Source: Saccharomyces mikatae IFO 1815
Taxonomy: Eukaryota > Ascomycota > Saccharomycetes > Saccharomycetales > Saccharomycetaceae
Direction: 5' to 3'
Length of the DNA stretch: 64,000 bases
NCBI RefSeq assembly: GCF_947241705.1
Contig: NC_079267.1
Location: forward strand, 372,001 to 436,000
Part shown: one piece after another, positions 21,148-32,000 of the stretch
Position numbering within the stretch: position 1 is the stretch's first letter
How the letters are laid out: the number at the start of each line of letters is the position of its first letter
Made by a program: the position numbers and the translations under genes
Notes under the pieces: generated by a model
Databases searched by the model: none
What the model was told of the DNA's origin: nothing
Seen by the model: the letters and a program-made list of their open reading frames with translations, nothing else

Positions 21148-21352
21148 GCTAAACCCGTTGAGCATCTCCCGTGGAAATACTAGCCATCGCGAATAGGGAC
21201 CAACAAGCCAAAAACAGCCAAGTAAGATTCATGAAACCGCGCCTCGTTTGGGCCCCGAAGGTCCATTTAACGGCCGGCCGTTACAAGCAAGATCGCCACC
21301 ACAAACCACCCCCCAGCACCACAGCACATCACTGCAAAGCAAGAACAAAAAG

Positions 21353-21616
21353 ATGGCAGATATAGAGGATACTTCTGTGGTCCTGCAGAGCATTGACATG
21401 ATCAACAGCCTAGAGGAGCTGGAAGAAGATGGTTACCTCAGTGACGAGGACACGTCACTCAGCAATGAGCTGGCAGATGCGCAGCGTCAATGGGAAGAGT
21501 CGCTGCAACAGTTGAGCAAGCTTCTCAACTGGGTGTTGCTCCCCCTAATGGGAAAGTATTTAGGTAGGAGAATGGCAAAAACTCTATGGAGTAGGTTTAT
21601 CGATCATTTTATATAA
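21353..21616 (+). CDS. MIM2: Mim2, mitochondrial outer-membrane import (MIM) complex subunit
   Basis: 87 residues from the ATG at 21353, identical in length to S. cerevisiae Mim2 (a small gene often missed). With Mim1 it inserts alpha-helical proteins into the mitochondrial outer membrane and helps TOM assembly. An acidic N-terminal half (EELEEDGYLSDED) is followed by one transmembrane segment (about LLNWVLLPLMGKYLG) and a short basic C-terminus (RRMAKTLWSRF). The frame is open 35 codons upstream, but this ATG restores the conserved start MADIEDTSV. It is divergent from ICT1 and 220 bp upstream of ERG27. Confidence 0.95.
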   Translation: MADIEDTSVVLQSIDMINSLEELEEDGYLSDEDTSLSNELADAQRQWEESLQQLSKLLNWVLLPLMGKYLGRRMAKTLWSRFIDHFI

Positions 21617-21836
21617 AAGTTTGTTTTTATGTATCCGCTTATAGCAGTTATAACAGATAGTGGCAGTTTTCGCACACCCGTTGTTTTATCTCCGATAGTA
21701 CGTGGACTATTCTCTATGTCGTTTAACGAAAGAACGACATCTTGGATTGAGTATGTATTTAAGAGATGCGACGAGAAACAAGCACATGATCAATGTCGAA
21801 AAAAAAGGCAGTGAAGAGAAAAGGTAGAAAAGCAGG

Positions 21837-22880
21837 ATGAACAGGAAAGTGGCTATTGTAACAGGTACCAATAGCAACCTTGGTTTGAACATTGTGTTCC
21901 GTCTCATTGAAACTGAGGATGCCAATGTCAGATTGACCATTGTGGTTACTTCGAGGACTCTTCCTCGAGTGCAAGAGGTCATCAAGCAGATTGAAGATTT
22001 TTACAACAAATCTAATCGTGTGGGTGATTTAGAGATAGATTTCGATTATTTGTTGGTGGATTTCACCAACATGGTGAGTGTCTTGAACGCTTACTATGAT
22101 ATCAACAAAAAGTACGATGCGATAAATTACCTCTTCGTCAATGCGGCGCAAGGTATCTTCGACGGTATCGACTGGTTTGGGGCAGTCAAGGAAGTTCTAA
22201 CCAGTCCATTGGAAGCGGTAACGAATCCAACGTATAAGATACAGTTGGAGGGTGTCAAGTCTAAAGACGACATGGGTCTTGTTTTCCAGGCCAACGTGTT
22301 TGGACCGTACTATTTTATCAGCAAGATTCTGCCTCAGTTGACCAAGGGAAAGGCATATATCGTTTGGATTTCTAGTATTATGTCCGATCCCAAATATCTT
22401 TCATTGAATGACATTGAACTACTAAAGACGAATGCCTCTTACGAAGGGTCCAAGCGTCTGGTTGATCTGCTGCATTTGGCCACTTACAAAGACTTGAAGA
22501 AACTGGGTATAAATCAATATGTAGTTCAACCTGGTATATTTACAAGCCATTCCTTTTCCAAATATCTGAATTTTTTCACCTACTTTGGCATGTTACTCCT
22601 GTTCTATTTCGCCAGACTGCTGGGATCTCCATGGCATAACATTGATGGTTATAAAGCTGCCAATGCTCCTGTGTACGTAACTAGATTAGCCAATCCAAAC
22701 TTTGAAAAGCAAGACGTCAAGTACGGTTCTGCCACATCCAGAGATGGTATGCCATATATCAAGACGCAAGAAATAGATCCTACAGGCATGTCCGACGTCT
22801 TGGCTTATATGCAGAAAAAGAGACTTGAATGGGATGAGAAACTAAAAGATCAAATCGTTGAAACTAGGATCCCCATTTAA
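21837..22880 (+). CDS. ERG27: Erg27, 3-keto sterol reductase
   Basis: 347 residues, as in S. cerevisiae. It is an NADPH-dependent short-chain dehydrogenase that reduces the C3 ketone during C4 demethylation of ergosterol precursors, working with Erg25, Erg26 and scaffold Erg28 at ER and lipid particles; it also protects Erg7. The cofactor loop is TGTNSNLG (residues 9-16), and the active site is Ser in WISSIMSDP with YEGSK (YxxxK) about 25 residues later. A hydrophobic stretch near 240-260 ([14 protein letters not shown]) fits membrane attachment. The upstream 220 bp shows no clear sterol-response element. Confidence 0.96.
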   Translation: MNRKVAIVTGTNSNLGLNIVFRLIETEDANVRLTIVVTSRTLPRVQEVIKQIEDFYNKSNRVGDLEIDFDYLLVDFTNMVSVLNAYYDINKKYDAINYLFVNAAQGIFDGIDWFGAVKEVLTSPLEAVTNPTYKIQLEGVKSKDDMGLVFQANVFGPYYFISKILPQLTKGKAYIVWISSIMSDPKYLSLNDIELLKTNASYEGSKRLVDLLHLATYKDLKKLGINQYVVQPGIFTSHSFSKYLNFFTYFGMLLLFYFARLLGSPWHNIDGYKAANAPVYVTRLANPNFEKQDVKYGSATSRDGMPYIKTQEIDPTGMSDVLAYMQKKRLEWDEKLKDQIVETRIPI

Positions 22881-22991
22881 TGTCCTCCTCCACGTATATA
22901 TTCATATATAATTAATGCTGTTTGTTGTTATATATTAACTTACATATTAACCAATATGTATGTACATAAAATAAAAAAGACATTGTCTTTG

Positions 22992-23789
22992 TTAGAGGGA
23001 TATGCTTTCTTCGTTGTTATAATGTCTCCTGCACTTATCCCGCAAGCTTTCTATGGGCACTCTATCATGGCATTGAATCTTATACATATTCTTCAGTTCT
23101 TCTTGTAAAAGTAGGTACTCTTCATGTAAATGATGACTTTCCAGTGAATTGACCAAATTTGAGTCGTTCCAAAAACTTTTCAGGGCATTCGTTTCATGGT
23201 TTATTATGTCATCCAAGCGTCTCATGCTAGGCTTTGAACTTGTCACGAAGTCTCGCCTTAATAACTTTTCCAAATCTTCTTTGCTGCATCCAGGTACACT
23301 CTCCAGTAACATTGTAGCATTGCCATCTGCATTGATGCTGCCATGTGTGTTGGCCTCTTCGCCACACATAACGTCAATATCGGGTCGATAAGTGTCCACA
23401 CCGTCTAGGTGGCCGACCTTGTGAAACACAAGACAATGTGCTGCCTTTTCAGCTTGCAAAAAATTATGCATTTTGCTTTCTCTTAGTGTATTTCGTTCAC
23501 AAAATGGTGAATAATCATACACCTTTTCTTCTTCGATGTGGCTCAACGAATTAAAGTAGTCAATTTCATCAACATCCATATTAACCCCGTATACATCATC
23601 CCCCCGTCTCTCCTCCAGTTCTTCTTCCGTTGTGGGTATTGAATCATTGCTTATTACCCTTGTTGATCTTTTCCGTAACGGCGTAGTAAAATTGTTGAAG
23701 TTGATCTTGTTAAATCTTGGCGTTCTCCAGGGCGGTAATGACGGCAATTGAAACAGTTTGCCTTCGTTTCTCTCACCGTTTTGATTCAT
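22992..23789 (-). CDS. APC9: Apc9, anaphase-promoting complex subunit
   Basis: 265 residues from the ATG at 23789 (MNQNGERNEGKL), exactly the S. cerevisiae length. An in-frame ATG 19 codons upstream at 23846 is also open and could give a longer form. Apc9 is a poorly conserved APC/C scaffold subunit that helps hold Cdc27 in the complex. The sequence has a basic N-terminus (TTPLRKRSTR), acidic middle stretches and no catalytic motif. It converges on ERG27 with 111 bp between the stop codons. Confidence 0.9.
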   Translation of the reverse strand: MNQNGERNEGKLFQLPSLPPWRTPRFNKINFNNFTTPLRKRSTRVISNDSIPTTEEELEERRGDDVYGVNMDVDEIDYFNSLSHIEEEKVYDYSPFCERNTLRESKMHNFLQAEKAAHCLVFHKVGHLDGVDTYRPDIDVMCGEEANTHGSINADGNATMLLESVPGCSKEDLEKLLRRDFVTSSKPSMRRLDDIINHETNALKSFWNDSNLVNSLESHHLHEEYLLLQEELKNMYKIQCHDRVPIESLRDKCRRHYNNEESISL

Positions 23790-24018
23790 ATTAATTCTTC
23801 CGTATTGGTATTTCTTTTCCTGGACCCCCCTTTTGCATATGTACATTATCTCCTTGTTTAAGCTTTTCTATTTTCTAGCCTTTCTTTATGTTTTATTGTG
23901 TAGAAACGCGCACAAAATGCTACTATTAGGAAGGAAACTAAATTAAAAATGTTAAGATAGTTTGAATTCAATTCTGTATATGCTGGTATGTATGTACTAC
24001 TAATTGGCACAGAACTCG

Positions 24019-25980
24019 TTATAACAATCCACTTAAGGTCAGTTTTTCCAAGAATGGCGAAAGATCCTCACGACGAATTTCTATTATGGAACTTTCAAAA
24101 TTGTCTATTCTTACTTTAGCATCCGTTTCTGCAGTTATCTGTTGAAATGCCATGCTGAAATTATTCAAGATTGGTTTTTTTGTGTGTATTGTGTCTAGTC
24201 CACGGGGATATCTAGGTGTTAATCCAGCAACTAAATACGTATCCGTATTTTCGTCTATACTGGCAAGCACCATGGGTAGTAATTGCTTGTCTTCAGATTC
24301 CGCACAGCATTCTATAAGCCAATTGCCTAACCTTAATAACGTTAGTGGATTTCTGTACAAGTCCAGATCTGGCCCGTCTTGCAGGACGCATAATCTATAA
24401 ATTCTTAAATGCTTAATTAATTTTTTCTCCAATATGGCAACTCCTGTATTAAAAATTGCTTTTTGTAAATCCTGTGCTAACTGGATACCACGATTCAAGA
24501 GTTCAACTTTCCTGTCATCTAGAGCGTCCCAACTTAGCCAGAAATTCGACACCCATTTTTTTCTCAAGTTTGTCAATTTTTGAACATTATTAACCTCTTC
24601 TTCTTCTCCATCGGTATCTTCACTTTTGCCATCGTTTATTTTGATACTATCCTTATCCGTTGAATTTCCTACTTCCAACAGAGCTGTAAGAGCCTCGACA
24701 AACTCACTGGCACTTATGGACCCACGATATCCCAAGGTTCTAACAAATCCGTCTCTAATTATATCTTGTAAACCATAACGGTCTAAATTTTTGTCAAATA
24801 TTACCCCAAGTTCTCTCTTGATAGAATGGTCCATGTACAACCATGTCTCCTGTGCGGTGCTTAAAGGTATACCCATTCTGGCAAACATTTTGTGTAACCT
24901 CTTCTTCCCATTTTCATTCCACAAGGATAATTTAGCATTCACATAATTGGAATAATAAAAACTGTCATATAGAGAAGAATGTCTTAGCAAGAAAAGATAG
25001 TAGTCTGGTTGAATATTCAATGACAGTGTATCAGGGGTCTTTACTGAATTTCTATTACTTGGTGTTAACCGTTTCACTTCATCTTGTAATAAGGGATATA
25101 ATCGACTATAAACTTGAGCATAGGCGATATCCAACGAGGTGGTACCGAGTATATTCAACCACAAATTTGAAAGATTTGTTTCTCCGATGGCGGACAACAA
25201 TGAATAGATCTGCGCAGATATCGAGTTAACCACTGTTGTACCTTGAGAATAATATTCCTCCAACACACCTTCATATTCATGGATTTGCTTCTTCCGTTGC
25301 TTTCTTTTTGAAACACTATTCGAATCTCTTGCCGAATTACTTCTTTTATTAGATATTGACCCATTATTTCCCCCCTCTTCATCTTCATCTTCATCCGTGA
25401 CTTCATCGACGTCAGTTACCTCATTTTCATCACTGTCATCATCATTGCCATCGTCTGAGGGCTCGCCATTATCATTCTCCTGGTCTAGCTCTAACAGCTT
25501 GTAGTATGCGGTTTTTTGTTCACCTAATGTGTCATCCACTGTGCCATCGTCAAAACACTGAATAATTTGTGACCCAAATATATTGTCCAGATTCCATGGT
25601 CTGTGTGCATCCAAGACATAAATGTCTCTTTTAAACCTTTTTTCCCCAGAATTTTCGTCCGTATCAACGATATATTCCTCTGGATCAATCTCTAAAAAGG
25701 CTTCTAAATCAATAACGCCTCCAAACCCTACCAATAGCAGACTGTTTATGTTGTCATCCAATTGAGAATAATGACGTCGTAATTCAGAATATCCGAAGAT
25801 CGGTACTATCTGAGATTGAACCAACTGTTTTTTGAATAATAGCGAGAGCATCTTTGTTGCACATAACGCATCGATGTTAAGACAAGACACAAAAATGACC
25901 AATTGACATGATGAATGAGATGATGAATTCCTTAAGATCTTATTGTAGGCCTCACTGAACTTGCTAATTCCATAATACAT
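24019..25980 (-). CDS. CDC45: Cdc45, replicative helicase (CMG) subunit
   Basis: 653 residues (650 in S. cerevisiae). It joins Mcm2-7 and GINS at fired origins to form the CMG helicase. The N-terminus shows the DHH/RecJ-like fold remnant (VIFVSCLNIDALCATKML and VLDAHRPWNLDNIF), in which the archaeal nuclease residues are degenerate, as is normal for Cdc45. An acidic insertion of Asp/Glu repeats lies at about 167-200, followed by a basic stretch KRKQRKK. A second acidic loop is near 455-470 (DGEEEEVNN). Two MCB boxes 145-180 bp upstream fit G1/S expression. Confidence 0.97.
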   Translation of the reverse strand: MYYGISKFSEAYNKILRNSSSHSSCQLVIFVSCLNIDALCATKMLSLLFKKQLVQSQIVPIFGYSELRRHYSQLDDNINSLLLVGFGGVIDLEAFLEIDPEEYIVDTDENSGEKRFKRDIYVLDAHRPWNLDNIFGSQIIQCFDDGTVDDTLGEQKTAYYKLLELDQENDNGEPSDDGNDDDSDENEVTDVDEVTDEDEDEEGGNNGSISNKRSNSARDSNSVSKRKQRKKQIHEYEGVLEEYYSQGTTVVNSISAQIYSLLSAIGETNLSNLWLNILGTTSLDIAYAQVYSRLYPLLQDEVKRLTPSNRNSVKTPDTLSLNIQPDYYLFLLRHSSLYDSFYYSNYVNAKLSLWNENGKKRLHKMFARMGIPLSTAQETWLYMDHSIKRELGVIFDKNLDRYGLQDIIRDGFVRTLGYRGSISASEFVEALTALLEVGNSTDKDSIKINDGKSEDTDGEEEEVNNVQKLTNLRKKWVSNFWLSWDALDDRKVELLNRGIQLAQDLQKAIFNTGVAILEKKLIKHLRIYRLCVLQDGPDLDLYRNPLTLLRLGNWLIECCAESEDKQLLPMVLASIDENTDTYLVAGLTPRYPRGLDTIHTKKPILNNFSMAFQQITAETDAKVRIDNFESSIIEIRREDLSPFLEKLTLSGLL

Positions 25981-26124
25981 GTGCGAGAGTGTATGATTAT
26001 CGGTGTCCGCGCTCTCTCTTCGTTTCTTCTATATATGTATTGTTTTCCTCTGTGTTATGTAACATAGTCATCAATGAATAGTGCTAGTATTACCATAGCT
26101 TTATTATTTACTGAAATTTCTTGA

Positions 26125-26159
26125 ACGCGTTAGATGAGATACTGAAAAAAAATACGCGT
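26125..26159. promoter_or_regulatory. Two MluI cell-cycle boxes upstream of CDC45
   Basis: ACGCGT at 26125-26130 and 26154-26159, 24 bases apart (perfect MCB cores), in the 634-bp divergent CDC45/LCL2 promoter and nearer to CDC45. MBF (Mbp1-Swi6) drives DNA-replication genes at G1/S through such pairs. The remaining 26160-26614 shows no site I can name; a minus frame at 26304-26687 overlaps the LCL2 start and looks accidental. Confidence 0.83.
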
Positions 26160-26614
26160 TATGAGCAAACTTGATAGGTAATACTATATGCTAAAGCCAG
26201 ATAAAAAAGAAAGGGTCGACCCGATGCTCTTACCCCATATTACTTCCACCGAAGCTGTTATTGCTTTGTCGTAATAGATTCACCATGGGATTGAGTTCTT
26301 AGATTAGTTTCCTTTGGTGAATGCACCATTACTTGTTTGTGGTCGGAACGAGGTCATCACATGAGTAATAGACGCTCCATACCTAGTACAGTGGGGCCAC
26401 ATGGTTGAAGTAAGGTTTCCTACTTGAAAGTATCCCAATATGGTTTGCTCATTATTTAATTTGGGATGGAAGTTGGTCTTTACTTTGGTAGATGTTTGGG
26501 TGTGGCTGAGTTGTCCTTTCCTACAATAGAGATAATTTTGATACAAGCTTAGTAGGACTTTGATGGGGAAGATGGGTGTGATATGCTTGGCAAGAAACAG
26601 AAAGTTGTAGCAGT

Positions 26615-27010
26615 ATGAGTCACAACCGTTGGAATATTGGCTTAATATTTGCATTGCTTTTGTTAGGCAGTACTGAAGTGAATGCATTCTTCAATTTTGG
26701 TAACCATCAACAACAACAACAGCAACAACCGCAATCATATGAAGATCAAGTTTTAAATAATCCATGTGATGGGTATTTATGCCCCGATACTTTGACCTGT
26801 GTTGCACAGCAGAAGGATTGTCCTTGTCCCTTTTCTAAATCACAGCTGAAATGTGTCCTTCCTAATAATAAGTACGTTTGCGTATCGAAACCGGCCACAC
26901 ATAATGAAAAGCTCAAAGCAATATATGATGACCCCGTCAAGGGACCCAAGGCAAAAAACAAAGGCTTTAGAGATTGTGGATGGGTATCCGAAGCTTATAA
27001 AAGTGGTTGA
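26615..27010 (+). CDS. LCL2: Lcl2, small secretory-pathway protein linked to ER-associated degradation
   Basis: 131 residues, identical in length to S. cerevisiae Lcl2 (long chronological lifespan; genetic links to ERAD). A clear signal peptide (NIGLIFALLLLGSTEVNA, about residues 7-24) precedes a CAA-coded Gln run (residues 33-38). The mature part has seven cysteines, including CPCPFSKSQLKC, suggesting a disulfide-bonded ER or secreted protein. No transmembrane segment follows the signal and no HDEL-type tail is present. It converges on SEN2 with only 66 bp between the stop codons. Confidence 0.92.
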   Translation: MSHNRWNIGLIFALLLLGSTEVNAFFNFGNHQQQQQQQPQSYEDQVLNNPCDGYLCPDTLTCVAQQKDCPCPFSKSQLKCVLPNNKYVCVSKPATHNEKLKAIYDDPVKGPKAKNKGFRDCGWVSEAYKSG

Positions 27011-27076
27011 AACTCAAATAAAAATACGTACCTATAAATACATACACACAAAAAAACTCATACTTTCATTGAGAAT

Positions 27077-28210
27077 CTAGTCCCTATTTCTTCCGGGCAC
27101 CCACCTCTTATATAATACTTCACCAACTTGATAACTATTGAACAATTTGGCAAAGCTGTTTGATTTCCATAGTGCTACAGCATCCTCCTCTGAAATAAGC
27201 CTCTCTACATAACACAACACAAACGTCTTCTTTGCACCGCCCACGACACGTGCTATACTAGAATACCACGTATAGTCTTTCGAAACGTCGTGATCAAGGC
27301 CCATAATACAAAACTCAGCATGTTGGAATGGTGGTCCCCTTTTATATAATAAATAATCGCACCCAAATTTTATACCAGATCGAACACACCAACCATGTGA
27401 TCTGTAGTGATGATATATCACGTATGACCGAACAAAAAAATGGATATCTTTATATTTGACGTTAAATCGAAACAGTTTCCCCATCAGGTCCGCAGGAGAT
27501 ATGTCAAGAACAGGGAGCGCAAAGGTTAAAAACATGGCTTCCACCGGCATTAGTTCTAGTGATTCGAATTGCAACAGATCGCCATTTTCGTCAAGTAGAT
27601 CGTTGTCCTCATTTCTTAGGTTGGATTCACAAACGTCTTGCCGTAGTGTGAGAATGTTGTCTTCTTCTGTCTGTTTTAGTTTAAATCTTCTTAATGATTC
27701 TCGTTGTTTTTCAAGAAGGATATTCTCCTCATCGACATGGCCACCATTTTTCCTCAGCTCCAAAAGCTCTTTTTCTAACTTAGCACGTTCTTTCTTGAAC
27801 TCTAATCTTTGTAATCTTCTTCGTTGTGTGATTTTTTCTAAAGTCAACTGTGCTTCAGGACTGCTCTTTGTTACTTTTCGATTTTCTAGTGGACTATCAT
27901 TGAGGCCTAGTCTAACCTCCGTTCTAGCTTTCCAGGTGGGCTCACTTCGACTAAATTGGCCAGTACCAAAAAATCCATTGTCCCAAAGATATAACATTTG
28001 TTCATCATCTTTGACTGTTATGTGAATAGTGGTATCTCCGATAAAGTCTACGTGTATTTTAACGTTCAGTGCGTTTGTGCTCTTGTAGTATCGATATGCC
28101 CAGTATATCCAAGATAACGGATTATGAATGATTATCTCAGGCAATTCATCTACAGGGTGAATTGGAAGAGGGTACTTGTAACGCCTTTGATTAGCCCTCC
28201 CTTTAGACAT
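27077..28210 (-). CDS. SEN2: Sen2, catalytic subunit of the tRNA-splicing endonuclease
   Basis: 377 residues, identical in length to S. cerevisiae Sen2. It cuts pre-tRNA introns at the 5' splice site in the Sen2-Sen15-Sen34-Sen54 complex, which sits on the mitochondrial surface in yeast. The C-terminal nuclease domain carries the triad: Tyr near 288 (CDYLLYKRGPPFQHAEF), His near 296 in the same segment, and Lys near 328 (GGAKKTFVLCYVERL). A long charged coiled coil covers about 125-200 (LEKITQRRRLQRLEF and following). The N-terminal 100 residues contain the conserved LPEIIIHNPLSWIYWAYRYY block. Confidence 0.96.
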   Translation of the reverse strand: MSKGRANQRRYKYPLPIHPVDELPEIIIHNPLSWIYWAYRYYKSTNALNVKIHVDFIGDTTIHITVKDDEQMLYLWDNGFFGTGQFSRSEPTWKARTEVRLGLNDSPLENRKVTKSSPEAQLTLEKITQRRRLQRLEFKKERAKLEKELLELRKNGGHVDEENILLEKQRESLRRFKLKQTEEDNILTLRQDVCESNLRNEDNDLLDENGDLLQFESLELMPVEAMFLTFALPVLDISPADLMGKLFRFNVKYKDIHFFVRSYVIYHHYRSHGWCVRSGIKFGCDYLLYKRGPPFQHAEFCIMGLDHDVSKDYTWYSSIARVVGGAKKTFVLCYVERLISEEDAVALWKSNSFAKLFNSYQVGEVLYKRWVPGRNRD

Positions 28211-28455
28211 GCTGTCTTTCTATACTCTCTTGTATTCTTTACTTCTTCACCGCTGTGTCACAGTGCAATATTTTTGTATATTAAATTTAATGGAAGTGTA
28301 AACGTTTTATGCACCAAAATGAAATATCTATCGTAAAGAGTTATTCATAGTAACACAGTTCACATTATTTCAAGACTTATGTAGTGGAGAATTGACTCCT
28401 TAATATTATAAATCTATACCAGAGTGCTTTTTACAAAATATTTTCATAAGAAATA

Positions 28456-28542
28456 GAATTCAGATACCGTTGTAGTCTTGAGAAATCATTGCGCTCACAT
28501 CGATTAACTTCGAGCAACATAAATCATGCTATCATCATTAAA
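28456..28542 (-). ncRNA. SNR79: Box C/D snoRNA, snR79 homologue
   Basis: On minus, a C box ATGATGA (28538-28532) and a D box CTGA (28463-28460) are about 70 nt apart, with a C'-like ATGATTT between them. The bases just 5' of the D box (GACTACAACGGTAT) complement the conserved 18S rRNA segment AUACCGUCGUAGUC at 13 of 14 positions. The fifth base upstream of the D box pairs with a cytosine, as the box C/D rule requires. This fits snR79, which directs 2'-O-methylation of 18S C1007 and lies in the same SEN2-MDN1 gap in S. cerevisiae. The ends are approximate. Confidence 0.86.
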
Positions 28543-29007
28543 ATAATTGGAAGAATTAAGAACAGAATAATCGCACGAAAAAATTTTGTGAAATTAAATC
28601 TAGACACACCTCCTGGTGTTATTTAGTCCGTTCCTTTCGACAACCAATGGCCATAAGCCCTTATAATAAATTTTTCCATCCTCTGCTGTTGGTAGATAAG
28701 TAGGTCATTACATTCTAGAGATAAAAAACATCTCTTTAAGTATCTGAAGTAAATTTTCCTCCCAAAAAAATGAACTACTATTCGTTACCCGTATGGTTGA
28801 AGTATTTCTTAGGGTTGAACTGGAGTAGAATGATTACCGAAGTAAAATGATAAAGTAATGATAGCTCATTATTTGTATCTTTTTTATATAGATATAGTGT
28901 TAAGTTTAATTTACAATTTATAATGTACAGTAGTTTTTTATTTTTTTTTCATGGTTCTTTGCTGATATTATTTATATTTTACAGCGTTTCTTTTTGGTTT
29001 ACTGTCT
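28543..29007. other. MDN1 3' flank and likely snR79 promoter region
   Basis: 465 bp between the snoRNA and the MDN1 stop. Because both genes read on minus, this must hold the MDN1 terminator and the snR79 promoter. It is A/T-rich with T-runs at 28931-28949. ATTTATATTTT at 28970-28980 is a full match to the yeast ARS core (WTTTAYRTTTW), but such matches are common in this base composition. No gene is seen. Confidence 0.45.
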
Positions 29008-32000
29008 TCAGCTAGACGCCATGTCGGTAAAGTATTGGCGCAAAATTAATGAAAGCATTTCAGGTAGTTCACTGATATCATGTACAACAACATAAAATTC
29101 AAAGGGGAATGTATCCAAGTATTTGGTTATCTTTAATTGTGGGTTGCCAAATTGATCTGGGATGTAATTCACTTGACTCATGTCTAAAATAGATTCATTC
29201 GAAGTAATACCGTCTATGATAACAAAAACCAACATAATTTTATTTTCCCTTGCGCGACGAACCAATTTTTGTATTGTTTCATGATCTTCACAAATACCAT
29301 CGGAAATTACAATCTCTAGTTGCCATTGGTCATTATGAACCATTGCACGAGCGCGTTCAAAAATTTTAATGGATTCTGCAACAAGTTTTTTAACGTCAGT
29401 TTTGGTTTCTTGGAAACCGAACCATTGAAACGCTCTTGCTCCTGATTCACTACTAAACTGTTGGTCAAATGAATGGACTTCTTTAGCATTTTCACCAAAT
29501 TTGACAATAGACAATCCTCCAGCTTCGAGTTGGGTCAATGTCTTGGAGACCAAGCATAAACTATCAAAAGCGAGTTTAACACATTTAGATTCACTCATTG
29601 ATTTGGAATCATCAAGAGCAACCATGATTTGATATTGGCGTTTGCTTGGTTTAGTTCTTCTCAACCAGATTTTGTCTTTGCGGAACTGGGAGGCAATATA
29701 CGGAATAATTCGCTTCATATTCAGTCTTTTACCAGTTTTGTAATCACCTTTCAGTTTTGTGGCTAATGTGGGCTCCAAGATCAACCTCAATTGTTCACCA
29801 AGCCGTGATACTAAATCTGCGGTCGAGACTTCGCTCTTATGCCATAATTCGCGGGATTCCTCTAATGATCTTTCTGGTGATAAACTAGCGCTTTCATCGT
29901 ATGTGCTTTCTTCAGTATTTTCAGTAAAGGCTTGTAGTTCATCTTCATCCTCCTGATCTTCCAAAAGATGTTCCTTTGTAAGTTTATTCTCAGAATCTTG
30001 TTCCCCTCTTCTCTCACCAATAAACCCTGACTTTTTACTTTCGTTGTCTTTGTTGGCCTCAAGTTCGTCAGCATCAGATAGCATATCTTCTTCATCAATA
30101 TCCATTTTTTCATCAACGTTTTCTACCAGCTCATTTTGGTCCACTTCTTGCTCTTCCCTATCATCATCAATGGCCATGTCTTCATCAATGGTTTGTAATT
30201 GATCTTGTGTTGCAGAACCTAAAGCTTGTGTGTCTGTCTCGGTATTCGCGCCTTCAACATGTTCAAATTCGTCTGGACGCTCATTGTTTTTCTCAAGGTT
30301 GTCATCTTCTTCGCCATTCGTTGGTGCCTCTTTTATATCTTGACGACGCCTATGATATTCTTTCAGACTGTCACCTAGTTGCTTTAAAGCTGCTGTGGCT
30401 TCTTCGCGTGACTCTTCATTTTTCTTTGTCGAATCTTCTTGGTCTTCTTCATAGGTATTCTCAGTAGTTCCTGAACCTCCTACATCTTCTTGTTCTTGTG
30501 TGTCCTTGGCATCAGCTCCAGCTCCTTTAGATCCAGAATCTTGTTGAACAGCGGCTTCTTGGTCGATTTCTTCCACATCAGCCTTTTCCTCAATACCGTC
30601 AAGTCCTTCTGCATTTTGCTCACCTCCTTTCTCTTTGTTTTCTTCCATGCTATCATCTTGTTTTAAATCTTCTTCGTCCGACATGTTCTGATCCTCTGGT
30701 ACATTCTCTTCATTCTCTCTTTCCTCACCATCAGCCATATCTACATCCATTTCAGCATCTTTCTCGTCATTAGAAACAGTTTCTTCTTCTTCTGCATTTA
30801 TATCAGAACCTGGCTCATCGTCATTATCTTCGTTATCGGCTTCTTGTTCGATTTCTTTATTTTCATTTTCAGCCTCTTGTTCATCTAAATCACCAGGCAT
30901 TTCATCTGACATATCAGCATCTTCATCTGACTCCTCTCGCTCTGAATCTAAATTCATGTCTTCAGGTAGGTCAAGAGTTTCAATTTCGGGAACATTGGCC
31001 TCTAAATCGTCGCCCTGTTCATCCTTTACTTCATCCTCTTGTTCACCAACGTCGTTTTCTTCTTCTGCATCTTCGTCGTTTTCAATTTCCTCGTCACCAT
31101 CGTCAGGGGTATTTGAGTTTTCTTTTCCCTCTTCCTTATTTTCTTGTTGTTGTTCATCATTCTCAGCAGCTTGCACATCTTCTTTTTGGTCTTTTCCATC
31201 TAAATTTTGATCTGTATCTTTTTCCTTTGAATTTTCACTTGCCTTTTCATCCCACATTTTATCATCAATCGCGTTGGGATCATCCTCGTTCAAGTCGTCA
31301 ATTTCTTCATCCAATTCTTCTTCTTCTTCATCAGAATTTTCATTTTCGTTTTCATCTTCACCATTGGACAAATCTTCTAATTCCCCGGCCATATCACCCT
31401 CCATTTCAACGGCATCATCTTCGTCCTCCTCATCTCTCTCATCTTTGTTTTGTTGATCTTTATTTTCGTTCTGTGCATCTTCTGTCAAATCCTCATCTTG
31501 TTCGACGTCCTTGTTGTTATTTTGAGCACCTTCACCATCTCCTAAGCCTGTACCATCTTGCAAGTTCTTGTCGTCAATTTCTTCAGATGGCGGCTCCGGA
31601 GAACAGAAGCCATTTTTGGCTAAGCTATACAATATTGTCGATAAAATATAGGTACCATGGCTTGTGTTTGTGTAGTATGTTCTTGATTTATCAAGTACAA
31701 TAGTCATTGCATTGTAATAATGCGTTATGACTGGCAGTGTGAACGAAATGATTGACTTAATGTAAACTGATTTCGTAGTGGAAAAATCGAAGTTCTTCAA
31801 CAAAGATAATGCAGCTCCTATATTTTTAGAAACAAGACCGGATCGTAACAGTTTTACGTTTACCATTATTTTCTTGAAGCTAGTAGATAACCATTTATCA
31901 TCACTTTCGGATATAGATTCAAAACCATCCCCAATTATCTTTTGGAAGGATAGTATAATGGAAGTGAATATACTGCGGAAAGCTTGTTCAATCTCTTCTA

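Noticed and set aside
26304-26687. 127-codon minus frame overlapping the LCL2 start
   Set aside because: It overlaps the signal-peptide coding part of LCL2 antisense and sits in the CDC45/LCL2 promoter; no similarity is recognised.
31113-31703. 196-codon plus-strand frame inside MDN1
   Set aside because: It is an antisense shadow of the MDN1 acidic tail, whose GAA/GAT codons read as open frames on the other strand.
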